From positions 35,471-99,470 of the forward strand of contig JADLFQ010000097.1 of the NCBI GenBank assembly GCA_020845515.1: a DNA stretch of 64,000 nt, written 5' to 3'. The DNA comes from Anaerolineaceae bacterium (GTDB taxonomy: Bacteria; Chloroflexota; Anaerolineae; Anaerolineales; Anaerolineaceae). Shown piece after piece: positions 9,220-17,933 of this stretch (position 1 is its first letter; each line of letters starts with the position of its first letter). Position numbers and translations under genes: made by a program. The notes under the pieces are model-generated. The model saw only the letters and a program-made list of their open reading frames with translations, had not been told where the DNA came from and ran no database searches.

Positions 9220-9463
9220 GCCAGGCGGCAGCGTTATTTTAAACCGCAGAGTTCCGGATGCTTCGTGAAATATTTGAGGCTGGCGGGCGGCGGGAGGCTG
9301 TTCGCGTGGGTGACAATGGTTTTTGGGTGAGAAGAGAAGTTCCTTTTCACTGAGAAGCAGTTTGTTAAAGGAGTGGAGTTGATGCGGTTGGGTTTTGCTT
9401 TATTTTGTCTGCCCCCAACCTGGAACGGCCGCGGGGCAATACAACTCCATCGAAAGTTTGCGT
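9220..9463. other. Non-coding stretch between two minus-strand genes
   Basis: Region between the gat operon promoter and the end of the WD40 gene. I see no convincing open frame, RNA gene or strong terminator. A weak C-rich/G-rich pairing near 9411-9437 could fold but lacks a clear T-run. Confidence 0.4.
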
Positions 9464-11293
9464 TTACTGAGGCGTGGTCGTTAAACTGGGCGTTGGGGTA
9501 GGGGTGAGTCCGATCCGGCTGGCATTTGCATACAGGCCAAGCACAATCAGGTCTTCCCCGCGCAAGCCTACAAGCGCCTGCCCTGCTGAGGAGAAGACCA
9601 GACTGCTGACCTCATTTATCTGAACCAGTTCCTCCCCTTTTTCCAAATCCCAGATGCGGGCAAGCCCCTGACTGCCACCGGCTGCCAACAGATGGCTATC
9701 CGGTGAGAAATCCAGCGAGTACAGCCGTTGTGAAAAGACTGGAAAAGCATGTACTTTCTGCCGGTTCTGTATGTCCCAGACCTGCACTTCCACACCATTT
9801 TCCGGTCCTTCAGCTTCGATCGCCAGCCATGTTCCGTCCGGAGAAAATACGAAGGCATTGGGAGCATAGTCGGAGTTGTAGAGACCTTTGATATAGAGTA
9901 TCTCCTCTCCGTTTTGCAAATCCCATAAGGCGATATATCCATTACCGGCTTCCAAAAGCAGGCTGCCATCCGGGGAAAAACGCATGCCCAGGGCGCCGGG
10001 CGCCAAAAAAGGGCGAATTTCCCGTCCGGTTTCGATTTCCTTTACCGTTATCTTGCCGATGGCGCGTACCGCGTACATTTTCCCGTCAGGAGAGAAGACA
10101 AGCTCCAGCGCAGCCTCTGTGCCTTCCAGGTTGAGCGTCTCAAGTTCGGCGGGATCGAATGTAATGGTTTGGACAGGTTTGGCAGTTTTTACATTCCAAA
10201 TTGTTGCCAACCCGTAGGTAACCCCGGCGATATACCTCCCGTCTGGTGAAAAAGAGAGGGAAACAGCCCTGGAGTAGGAGCTTTGCACCACCTCGGCGAC
10301 GGCAGCCAACTGATCGGCGTCAAAGTGTAGCGTGTGTAACAATTCCCCGGAGACAGGTTCCCAAAGCTGGATGCGCTGGTCCTGATCTGCGGTTGCAACC
10401 AGGCTGTCTGTTGGCGAAAAGGTGAGATCGGTAACCATCACGGCAGATTCAACCAGTGTAAGCAAGCGCGCATGGCGTGGGAGGTCCCAGAGCTGGATGG
10501 TTTCACCATCAAAAAGCGCCAGTATTTCCCAGTCTGAGGAAAGGGAAGCCAGGAGGGGTTCAGGCCAGGAGGCTATTTCTGCCAGGCCGCCGATATTGGC
10601 GGCAGAAAGCGTGGGAAGCTGCGCGATCAGCCAGGGCGCTGGTGACAGGGTGCGTGTGGGGGTGGGAGAAGGTATGGCAGAAGCGGCAGGCGGCATGAAG
10701 GCATTTGAACCCGGGGTACCCGCTGGCAGTGTGGCAAGAGGGGTGCTGGAAAAGCCCGGAATCACCCGGCTGTCGCGCAACCATAGCCAGTAGGCAAACC
10801 CGATCACAACCAGCATCAGACCTCCACCCAGGATGCTGAAAATCACCCAGAAAGGCGTGAGTTTTCCGGGTTGGGAGGCGGGAACTGAGCCGGGCAGCGG
10901 TGTCTCCACCTCTGAAGTTAGCGCTGGTTCCGGAACAGGGGTGACTGGGGGGCGCACTTTGACCGGCTGTGTTTTTTCTTGAGCTTCGGTGTGGGAGGGC
11001 GGCGGGAGGGCAGCAGTCTGGTGGTCGGGTTTGGATTCCAATGTGTGCTGCATGTGCAGCGCACGTTGTGCGTGCAGCGCGGTGCGTGCAATCGCGCTAT
11101 CCGGGTTGGCTTTTTGAAACTGTTGGAGCGCCAGTTCACGTTCTTGCGATGTATCCATCGCATAGACCAGCCAGATCCATGCGCGTTCATCGTGTGGGTT
11201 GTCTTGCAGAAAGGCAGCCAAAAGCTGTTTGCCAGTTTGGTTTTGTCCGGTTTGGATCAAATGGATGGCTTCTTCCCGCAGGTTTTTAGGCAT
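9464..11293 (-). CDS. Membrane-anchored WD40 beta-propeller protein
   Basis: A 609-residue protein of unknown specific role. Residues 1-85 form TPR-like helices (AWIWLVYAMD, LALQQFQKANPDS), then a Pro-rich linker, one transmembrane segment (about 150-172), a second Thr/Pro linker, and about eight WD40-type blades from residue 235 to the end. The blades carry the usual FSPDG turn and W-D ending (for example LTFSPTDSL...IQLWEP, FSPDGSLLL...ALWDL, DFSPDSHLL...RIWDL). The propeller should lie outside the membrane if the N-terminal helices are cytoplasmic. WD40 domains are protein-interaction platforms; no enzymatic residue is evident. It is transcribed alone, divergent from the methyltransferase region. 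Confidence 0.82.
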   Translation of the reverse strand: MPKNLREEAIHLIQTGQNQTGKQLLAAFLQDNPHDERAWIWLVYAMDTSQERELALQQFQKANPDSAIARTALHAQRALHMQHTLESKPDHQTAALPPPSHTEAQEKTQPVKVRPPVTPVPEPALTSEVETPLPGSVPASQPGKLTPFWVIFSILGGGLMLVVIGFAYWLWLRDSRVIPGFSSTPLATLPAGTPGSNAFMPPAASAIPSPTPTRTLSPAPWLIAQLPTLSAANIGGLAEIASWPEPLLASLSSDWEILALFDGETIQLWDLPRHARLLTLVESAVMVTDLTFSPTDSLVATADQDQRIQLWEPVSGELLHTLHFDADQLAAVAEVVQSSYSRAVSLSFSPDGRYIAGVTYGLATIWNVKTAKPVQTITFDPAELETLNLEGTEAALELVFSPDGKMYAVRAIGKITVKEIETGREIRPFLAPGALGMRFSPDGSLLLEAGNGYIALWDLQNGEEILYIKGLYNSDYAPNAFVFSPDGTWLAIEAEGPENGVEVQVWDIQNRQKVHAFPVFSQRLYSLDFSPDSHLLAAGGSQGLARIWDLEKGEELVQINEVSSLVFSSAGQALVGLRGEDLIVLGLYANASRIGLTPTPTPSLTTTPQ

Positions 11294-11577
11294 GCTGTTT
11301 TTAAGTCCTTCCGGTTTGGGTAAAAACGTAAAGTTTTCTGTGCCTAATTATGACACAATTTATCTTGTGCTGATGGGGGCTTGCGCACATACAGAAAAGA
11401 ATTGGCGACAAAATTTAAAAACTCTCCTCCAGGATACGGCAGCGACCTATGGATCTGTTGCAACTTTTCGCCCAACAGTCTGTCAAGACAAGAATTCACC
11501 CTGGACAATCGAGACGGGGATTGGATACGATCATGACCCGGCTTTCACCACAGTGGGAAGGAAGGAGGTATGTTAAA
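11294..11577. other. Divergent intergenic region
   Basis: This lies between the WD40 gene (minus) and the methyltransferase (plus) and should hold both promoters. A short inverted repeat CACAA-N6-TTGTG is seen at about 11352-11367. An open frame on the plus strand from 11449 runs into the small frame at 11578, but its residue composition does not resemble anything I recognise. No RNA gene is evident. Confidence 0.35.
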
Positions 11578-11682
11578 ATGATTTTATCGGGAATGTACAT
11601 CGGGGGTAGGCCGCTGCTTTGTGGAATTTGCTCCGGAAGTGCAAACTGTCTCGCGGGAATAAAGAGCTATGAAACCAAATAA
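11578..11682 (+). CDS. Possible small leader ORF upstream of DNA methyltransferase
   Basis: A 34-codon frame starting MILSGMYIGG. It has a strong Shine-Dalgarno (GGAAGGAGG, ending 9 bases before the ATG), much better than that of the methyltransferase, and its stop codon overlaps the methyltransferase start by 14 bases. This arrangement would allow translational coupling. The peptide contains four or five closely spaced Cys/Gly residues but no domain I know. It could also be the 3' remnant of the longer frame that begins at 11449. Confidence 0.35.
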   Translation: MILSGMYIGGRPLLCGICSGSANCLAGIKSYETK

Positions 11683-12529
11683 GATCGTACAGGGCGATAA
11701 CTTGGAGGTATTGAAGTCAATTCCTACAGGATCGGTGGATTTGATTTATGTTGACCCGCCATTTAATACCGGAAAAACACAAACGAGGATGCAGATTCGT
11801 ACAGCGTTGGATGAGAACGGGGACCGTACCGGATTTGGGGGAAAGCGGTATGCGACTGTCAAAATCGGCCAAAAGGGATATATTGATCTCTTTGATGATT
11901 ACCTTGCCTTCCTTGAGCCCCGGCTGGTGGAAGCACAACGCACACTTACCCCGGGGGGCAGCCTGTATTTTCATATTGACTACCGTGAGGTGCATTACTG
12001 CAAGGTACTGCTGGATGCGATCTTCGGGCGGGAGAATTTTCTGAATGAGATCATTTGGGCGTATGATTACGGCGCGCGCACCCGAAAGCGCTGGCCTGCA
12101 AAACACGATAATATCTTGTGGTATGCCAGGGATCAGTTTCGTTATACTTATAATGTAGATGCAATTGAACGCATCCCTTATATGTCGCCGGGTCTGGTTG
12201 GGGCGGAAAAGGCAGCACGCGGCAAATTGCCGACTGATACGTGGTGGCACACGATTGTGCCAACCAACAGCCGCGAGAAGACCGGCTACCCGACGCAAAA
12301 GCCGTTGGGGATTTTGCGCCGTATCATTACGGCCTCTTCCAACCCAGGCGAAGTGGTGATGGATTTTTTTGCGGGCAGCGGAACGACGGGGGCGGCTTGC
12401 CTTGAATTGGGGCGGCAGTTCCTCTTAGTGGATAATAACCCGCAGGCACTGCAGGTAATGGCGCGGCGGTTTGCCGGGCGGGATGATATTGAATGGATTG
12501 GTTATGACCCTGCCCAAGGCGAAATCTAA
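11669..12529 (+). CDS. Site-specific DNA methyltransferase (orphan)
   Basis: A 286-residue SAM-dependent amino-methyltransferase that modifies adenine N6 or cytosine N4 in a specific DNA sequence. Motif IV, DPPF (residues 29-32, in IYVDPPFNTG), comes first; the SAM-binding FFAGSGTTG (about 232-240) lies near the C-terminus, preceded by a PTQKP segment. This order is that of beta-class enzymes, with the target-recognition region in the middle. DPPF is more typical of adenine methylation. No restriction endonuclease is adjacent: the next gene is an SH3 lipoprotein, so it is likely a solitary methylase. Its ribosome-binding site is weak, and an upstream small frame may couple its translation. 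Confidence 0.9.
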   Translation: MKPNKIVQGDNLEVLKSIPTGSVDLIYVDPPFNTGKTQTRMQIRTALDENGDRTGFGGKRYATVKIGQKGYIDLFDDYLAFLEPRLVEAQRTLTPGGSLYFHIDYREVHYCKVLLDAIFGRENFLNEIIWAYDYGARTRKRWPAKHDNILWYARDQFRYTYNVDAIERIPYMSPGLVGAEKAARGKLPTDTWWHTIVPTNSREKTGYPTQKPLGILRRIITASSNPGEVVMDFFAGSGTTGAACLELGRQFLLVDNNPQALQVMARRFAGRDDIEWIGYDPAQGEI

Positions 12530-12619
12530 AGAACCTTCGATGGCGTTCAGACCCGCGGTGCTGAAAAGGTGCGCAAGCTATAGAAGGAACTTGCTGGAAG
12601 TGCTTTAAAGGAGGAAAGA

Positions 12620-13465
12620 ATGAAAATCCACCCGGTTTTCCCCATGCTTTTTCTGGCGGTGATGGTTTTACTGGCCGGATGTTTGCCGACCCAAAAGCAG
12701 TTGGACTCACTGAAAACTCAGATCATTGGTGAGGTATTCGAGACGCTGACTGCATCTGCCCCGACAGCTACCATGACGCCCGGCAGCACCGCGACGCCCA
12801 CCGCGACTGTGGAACCCACGATTACTTCCACCCCCTACCCTTCGGCTGAGGTGCTGGCGGGTAATTTGAACCTTCGTGAGGGGCCTGGCACGATCTACCC
12901 ATCAATTACCCTGCTGCTTTTAAATACCGAATTGAAGGTTCTTGGGCAATTCGCGAACTGCTCGTGGTGGAAGGTGCGCACAGCCGATGGTGTGGAAGGC
13001 TGGGTTAAGGGCGGCTCTGGTTTTATCCGCTATGGGGGTGCATGTGAAAATGTAGCGCATGGTTCTTTCCGGCCTCCTACCGGATCTTTCCTCTTTGACC
13101 GGCGCACGACCGTTGGACCGGGTGTTTTAACGGTGCAAAATGGTGGAAAGCAGGATGCGGTGGTGGTGATGACCGATCAGGGAGGCGCGCCTTTTATCGC
13201 TTTATATATTCGTGAGGGGGAAAACTTCACCCTCACCCGCATTCCGGACGGGAGTTATTTGTTTTATTTTGTACTCGGAGCGGAATGGGATGGCGATGAT
13301 CTGGCCTTTTTATACCCACAAAGCTACCGGCGGCTGGATGACCTTCTGGTTTTCACCACCACAGCCGGCAGCGCAACAAACTGGTCTATTTCTCTGCAGG
13401 CGACTGCCGGCGGGGTTGGCAAATCCAGTGAGATCACGGAAAGAGAATTCCCGAAATTGAAGTAA
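12620..13465 (+). CDS. SH3-domain lipoprotein
   Basis: A 281-residue exported lipoprotein with AAAGGAGG 5 bases before the start. The signal peptide ends in LLAGC (Cys21). A short Thr/Pro-rich stalk (about 45-75) leads to a bacterial SH3 domain (about 78-140) with the typical LNLREGPGTIYP opening and WWKV...GVEGWV ending; such domains often bind cell-wall peptides. The remaining 140 residues are beta-rich and I do not recognise them. It follows the methyltransferase by 90 bases, but a functional link is unlikely. Confidence 0.82.
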   Translation: MKIHPVFPMLFLAVMVLLAGCLPTQKQLDSLKTQIIGEVFETLTASAPTATMTPGSTATPTATVEPTITSTPYPSAEVLAGNLNLREGPGTIYPSITLLLLNTELKVLGQFANCSWWKVRTADGVEGWVKGGSGFIRYGGACENVAHGSFRPPTGSFLFDRRTTVGPGVLTVQNGGKQDAVVVMTDQGGAPFIALYIREGENFTLTRIPDGSYLFYFVLGAEWDGDDLAFLYPQSYRRLDDLLVFTTTAGSATNWSISLQATAGGVGKSSEITEREFPKLK

Positions 13466-13579
13466 AGCAGATTCTACGTACAGAAACAAGCAAAAGATGC
13501 CGAAACATCCAAACCCGGCGGCCTGGCATACGGAGTTGCTGCCTGTTGTTCAATTGGCACCTTTCTTCAGTTTTTATGC

Positions 13580-13609
13580 ACCACCTCAAAAAACATATTG
13601 AGGGTTGGT
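13580..13609 (+). terminator. Possible terminator after the SH3 lipoprotein gene
   Basis: ACCACCTCAA (13580-13589) can pair imperfectly with TTGAGGGTTGGT (13598-13609), followed by a T-rich stretch. The stem has a bulge, so this is only a candidate. Confidence 0.3.
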
Positions 13610-13686
13610 TCTTCTCGTTTAGTGTCATTAATACCCTATGCAAATCGGAGATTTTCGAGTATCTTTGAAGCGGAGGATATTGTCAA

Positions 13687-15015
13687 ATGAACACGATGTC
13701 TTACGATGAAGCTGTTGAGAAAATTGGGTATGGGCCGTTTCAGCGCCGGTTGATGATAGTATGCGGGTTGGGTTGGGCTGCGGATGCAATGGAGGTTCTT
13801 TTAATTTCATTTGCACTGCCGGCGATTGGGCAGGAGTGGAATCTGAGCAATGCGCAGAAGGGCTTGCTTGGAACAGCGATTTTCATTGGAATGCTGCTTG
13901 GCGCCTGGTTGTGGGGGCGTTTGAGCGACCTGGCAGGGCGCAAGATTGGATTTGTCAGCACTGTAGCAGTCGATTCGGTTTTTGGATTACTTTCAGCTTT
14001 GGCACCTTCCTTTGGCTGGCTGGTGGTGTTGCGGGCGCTAACGGGCTTTGGGGTGGGAGGAACATTACCTGTGGATTACAGTATTTTTGCTGAGTATCTG
14101 CCGGTTAAAAAACGGGGCCGGAACCTGGTATTGTTGGAGGCTTTTTGGGCGCTGGGGTCAGTGGCCGCGGCCGGGTTGGCCTGGTTGGTGGTTCCCACAT
14201 TGGGTTGGCGTTGGCTCTTAGGGATTTCAGCCATACCAGGGTTGATCATCTTTTTTATCCGGCGGTATGTGCCCGAGTCGCCGCGTTACTTGCTGGTTAA
14301 TGGGCGGACGAAGGAAGCTGAAGTTGTGCTGCGCCAGGTGGCAGCCGAGAACGGTGTACAGCTACCAGCAAATTTTCAATTACGGGCGATCAAAGCCGAA
14401 CCGAAAGTTCCAGTTGCCGATCTATGGAGACCTGCTCTCCGGCGGACAACATTGTTGCTCTGGGCGTTGTGGTTTTTTGTCTCCCTGGGATACTATGGTA
14501 TCTTTACATGGCTGCCAAACTACTTCAGAAGCCAGGGCATGGCGCTGCTGCCAGTTTATCAGAATACCTTTATCTTGGCGCTGGCGCAGCTTCCGGGGTA
14601 TTTCTCAGCAGCTTATCTGGTGGAGCGGTGGGGGAGGCGCAAGACGCTGGCAGTTTACCTGGCGGGCAGCGGTATGTTTAGTTTTTTGTTTGCGGCGGCC
14701 AGTGGTTTGAGTGGGCTGATCCTGATGGGTGTGTGGATGTCCTTTTTTACATTAGGGGCGTGGGGAGCGTTGTACGCGGTCACACCAGAAGTTTACCCTA
14801 CCAACTTGCGGGCAACAGGTATGGGAGCGGCGAGCGGGATGTCGCGCATCGCAGGGGCGATTTCTCCCAGCATGGGAGCGGCTTTGATGACCGGGACGCT
14901 GTGGGCGCCCCTGATGGTATTTGCAGGTGCATATTTCCTGGCTTCGCTAACAGCCCTGGGGCTGCCGCGTGATACCACTGCTGTCCCTCTGGTGGATTCG
15001 CTTCCGCCATCTTGA
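13687..15015 (+). CDS. Major facilitator transporter, NiaP (niacin) type
   Basis: A 442-residue inner-membrane transporter with 12 predicted helices. It resembles the Bacillus NiaP/YceI group, which imports nicotinate or nicotinamide: note GLGWAADAMEVLLISF in helix 1, GRLSDLAGRK in the first cytoplasmic loop, the LLEAFWALGS stretch, the LAQLPGYFSAAYL segment and the LGAWGALYAVTPEVYPT region. These stretches are recalled from the family and not aligned. The start is preceded by GGAGG. It stands alone. The exact substrate is inferred; related sugar or aromatic-acid porters share the fold. Confidence 0.82.
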   Translation: MNTMSYDEAVEKIGYGPFQRRLMIVCGLGWAADAMEVLLISFALPAIGQEWNLSNAQKGLLGTAIFIGMLLGAWLWGRLSDLAGRKIGFVSTVAVDSVFGLLSALAPSFGWLVVLRALTGFGVGGTLPVDYSIFAEYLPVKKRGRNLVLLEAFWALGSVAAAGLAWLVVPTLGWRWLLGISAIPGLIIFFIRRYVPESPRYLLVNGRTKEAEVVLRQVAAENGVQLPANFQLRAIKAEPKVPVADLWRPALRRTTLLLWALWFFVSLGYYGIFTWLPNYFRSQGMALLPVYQNTFILALAQLPGYFSAAYLVERWGRRKTLAVYLAGSGMFSFLFAAASGLSGLILMGVWMSFFTLGAWGALYAVTPEVYPTNLRATGMGAASGMSRIAGAISPSMGAALMTGTLWAPLMVFAGAYFLASLTALGLPRDTTAVPLVDSLPPS

Positions 15016-15150
15016 ATAGAGCCGGTTGATTAGAAATCGTGGCGCTGTCGCGCGTTTTCCTCCTCTCTGCGGGGTTGGCAAACAAAACACGCCACCAGGC
15101 AAATTTAAAGAACCTTGCAGCCTCCTGCACCTGGATTGTGCCTGGTTTAA

Positions 15151-15192
15151 GAAAAACAGGGGTTGCCTGTTGTTTTTGCAAGCAACCCCTGT
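15151..15192 (-). terminator. Intrinsic terminator between niaP-like gene and lipA
   Basis: ACAGGGGTTGC (15156-15166) pairs perfectly over 11 bases with GCAACCCCTGT (15182-15192). Read on the minus strand the stem is followed by TTTTTC, so it best serves lipA, whose stop lies 23 bases upstream. It may also stop the convergent transporter transcript. Confidence 0.75.
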
Positions 15193-15214
15193 CTTGATTT
15201 TGATGGATACCTGA

Positions 15215-16159
15215 TCAGGTAGTGGCTTTGTCGTATAGTTTGCGATGGACGATGCTAAGGGCGCGCACCTGTTCAGCGGCGTGGTACGAAGACCGGACGA
15301 GGGGAGCGCTTTCCACCCACTTGAATCCGATACTTAATCCATATGTTTTAAGTTCTGCGAATTCTTCCAGCGTGTAATATCGGGAGATACCCAAATGTTT
15401 GCGGCTTGGCTGAAGGTATTGGCCGATGGTAAGAATGTCCACATCCCATTCACGCAGGTCGCGCATCACTTCCTTGACTTCGTCAATTGTCTCCCCCAAT
15501 CCAAGCATAATACCGGATTTGGTGAGTACTTCGGGGTCGAGTTTTTTGGCGTTGGTAAGGACGCTCTGGGACCACTCATAATGATCCTGAGGCTGGACGA
15601 GTTTGAAGAGGCGCGGGACAGTTTCTACGTTGTGATTGAGAATTTCAGGGCGGGCATCCATAACGATTTTGAGGGCTTCAACACTTCCCTTAAAGTCTGG
15701 GATGAGTACTTCCACCGAACACCCGGGCTGTAACTCGCGAATGCGTTTAATGAGAAGGGCAAAAATTGGAGCACCACCGTCCGGACGTTCGTCGCGATTG
15801 ACGCTGGTGATGACAGCGTGTTTTAATCCCATCGCCTTGACAGCCTGCGCCACCCGTTCGGGGTCGGTCCAATCAAGCTCGCCCGGCCGCCCGTGTTTAA
15901 TATCACAGAACCGGCAGCTTCGGGTACAAACATCTCCCAGGATGAGAAAGGTGGCGGTGCCACTGCCCCAACACTCACCGATATTCGGGCAGCCTGCTTC
16001 TTCGCAGACGGTGTGCAGGGATTTTTGGCGCATTAAATTTTGCAGCCATTCATAAGATTCGCCTCCCGGTGCGCGCACCCGGATCCAGTCCGGACGGCGC
16101 ACAGGGGCGGTGTTTATTTTTTCTGGATTTACACGATCTCGGGTAGGATTTGTCGCCAT
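15215..16159 (-). CDS. lipA: Lipoyl synthase
   Basis: A radical-SAM enzyme that inserts two sulfur atoms into protein-bound octanoyl groups to make lipoate. The 314-residue protein has both iron-sulfur sites: the auxiliary cluster cysteines C52, C57 and C63 ([12 protein letters not shown]), and the radical-SAM CxxxCxxC at C78, C82 and C85 (CTRSCRFC). The C-terminal region carries the [10 protein letters not shown] segment of the family. GAGGAGGA lies 4 bases before the ATG, and TATAAT (minus strand, 16181-16176) lies upstream as a probable -10 box. No lipB neighbour is present. Confidence 0.96.
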   Translation of the reverse strand: MATNPTRDRVNPEKINTAPVRRPDWIRVRAPGGESYEWLQNLMRQKSLHTVCEEAGCPNIGECWGSGTATFLILGDVCTRSCRFCDIKHGRPGELDWTDPERVAQAVKAMGLKHAVITSVNRDERPDGGAPIFALLIKRIRELQPGCSVEVLIPDFKGSVEALKIVMDARPEILNHNVETVPRLFKLVQPQDHYEWSQSVLTNAKKLDPEVLTKSGIMLGLGETIDEVKEVMRDLREWDVDILTIGQYLQPSRKHLGISRYYTLEEFAELKTYGLSIGFKWVESAPLVRSSYHAAEQVRALSIVHRKLYDKATT

Positions 16160-16430
16160 AGTTCCTCCTCAACTGATTATAATGCCATCTTGGCTGGTAG
16201 TGAAGAACGAATTCCAAGGTAAAGGGATTTCGTTGAGGAACAAGGAAGATTGTCCTCTTTTAGCATGTTTTTCTTCATGGCATCTGATAATCAGCGGGCT
16301 TGAAGGTTTCAAGTAAGATTGACCTTTTTGTCCGTTCATTTACACCCTGTTTACCAAATCTGGAACAGTCATTTAAAAATCAGGCTGGAAAGTTATTCGT
16401 GATATACTCGATTCATCAGGACCATTTCAA

Positions 16431-17147
16431 ATGACTTCTCTCAGCCCTCCCTTGTTGTTTCTGGTTTCTACCCCAATTGGCAACTTCGGTGATATTACGC
16501 TACGTGCCCTTGAAACACTGCGGGCAGTGGATGTGGTAGCCAGCGAGGATACGCGGAAAACCGGCATGTTGTTGAAGCATTTTGAGATCAAGAAACCGCA
16601 AATTTCTTTTCATGAACATAATGAGGAACGGGCTGCTGCCAAAATCATTGCTCTGCTCCAATCCGGAAAGACTGTGGCGCTGGTTACGAACGCTGGCAGT
16701 CCGGCAATTTCAGACCCGGGCTTCACACTGGTACGCAGTGCATTGAAGGAAGACATTCCGGTCACTGCCGTACCCGGGGCAACCGCGTTTGTACCGGCAC
16801 TTGCGCTTTCTGGACTGCCAGTTCACAGCTTTACCTTCCGCGGGTTTGCGCCCCGTAAACCCGGCGCCCGGCGGCGCTTTTTATCCCTGGACCGGCAAAC
16901 GCCTCATACCCTGATTTTCTATGAAAGCCCTTATCGCTTAAAGGCGTTTCTAGCCGACGCGCTGGGTGTTTACGGAGACCGCCCCGCAGCAATCGCCAAC
17001 GACCTGACCAAGTTGTTTGAGACAGTGACGCGCGGCAGGCTAACCGAATTGATTCGGCTGATGGACGCAGAAGTGCTGCGCGGCGAATATACCGTCGTAA
17101 TAGCCGGTGCAGCTTTTGGGATGACGGACGAAGGTGCGGAGGTGTAA
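16431..17147 (+). CDS. rsmI: 16S rRNA 2'-O-methyltransferase (C1402)
   Basis: A 238-residue member of the tetrapyrrole-methylase fold family RsmI, which methylates the 2'-O of C1402 in 16S rRNA. The opening [18 protein letters not shown] and the [13 protein letters not shown] and SFHEHNE segments are family hallmarks, as is [12 protein letters not shown]. Its stop lies 6 bases before rsmE, so the two rRNA-modifying genes form an operon. A -10-like TATACT occurs about 27 bases upstream. Confidence 0.94.
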   Translation: MTSLSPPLLFLVSTPIGNFGDITLRALETLRAVDVVASEDTRKTGMLLKHFEIKKPQISFHEHNEERAAAKIIALLQSGKTVALVTNAGSPAISDPGFTLVRSALKEDIPVTAVPGATAFVPALALSGLPVHSFTFRGFAPRKPGARRRFLSLDRQTPHTLIFYESPYRLKAFLADALGVYGDRPAAIANDLTKLFETVTRGRLTELIRLMDAEVLRGEYTVVIAGAAFGMTDEGAEV

Positions 17148-17153
17148 AACCCC

Positions 17154-17933
17154 ATGCACCGGTTTTTTATCCCCCGCGACTGTATCAACGGAGATATTGT
17201 GCACTTTCCGGCGGAAGAAGCCCGCCAAATACAGCGTGTCTTGCGGCTCAAGCCCGGGCAGCCTGTCGCGGTGGTATGTCCCACACTTAATGAGAACAAG
17301 GAATACCGCGTGGAATTGGCTGAAATAACCCAAGACCGCGTAACGGGCATGATCCGCTCACTGGAGGTACTGCATAGCGAACCCGTGCTACAGGTGACGC
17401 TTTACCTGGCACTGACACAGCGTGAGAAGTTCGAGTGGATGCTGCAAAAATGCACCGAAGCTGGAGCGTCTGGGTTCGTGCCGTTTACGAGTGAGCGCAG
17501 CCTGGTTCAGGAACCATTGGCTGTCAAAAAGCTTGAGCGGTGGAAAAAGATTCTGAAAGAAGCGGCAGAACAATCCGGACGGGGGCGGATTCCAACGCTA
17601 TCAACAACTGTGCATTTTGTGGAAGCAATATCCGGCGCAGTAAAGGTAAATGACTTGGTTCTGGCGGCATGGGAAGGGGAGAAAATCGTAGGATTGCGGG
17701 AAGTGCGGAAGAAGGCTGTCTCCCGATTGGAGCGAATTGCAGTTTTTATTGGGCCGGAGGGGGGATTCGCATCTAAAGAGATGGAATTTGCGAGACGCGC
17801 TGGGGCAATAACTTTCTCTCTGGGTGAACGTATTTTGCGAATGGAAACGGCTGCGCTTGCAGCAGCATTGTTGATTCTTTATGAATTTGATATAAAAGCT
17901 CAGTCTTCGGGGGGCGGGGCGGTAGGACCATAA
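17154..17933 (+). CDS. rsmE: 16S rRNA N3-methyltransferase (U1498)
   Basis: A 259-residue SPOUT-class methyltransferase that modifies U1498 in the decoding region of 16S rRNA. The knotted SAM-binding part carries FIGPEGGFASKEMEFA and SLGERILRMETAALAA near the C-terminus. The N-terminal PUA-like domain begins MHRFFIPRDC. A GGAGGTG site lies within the end of rsmI. The last 34 bases overlap the 3' end of ftsK on the opposite strand. Confidence 0.94.
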   Translation: MHRFFIPRDCINGDIVHFPAEEARQIQRVLRLKPGQPVAVVCPTLNENKEYRVELAEITQDRVTGMIRSLEVLHSEPVLQVTLYLALTQREKFEWMLQKCTEAGASGFVPFTSERSLVQEPLAVKKLERWKKILKEAAEQSGRGRIPTLSTTVHFVEAISGAVKVNDLVLAAWEGEKIVGLREVRKKAVSRLERIAVFIGPEGGFASKEMEFARRAGAITFSLGERILRMETAALAAALLILYEFDIKAQSSGGGAVGP

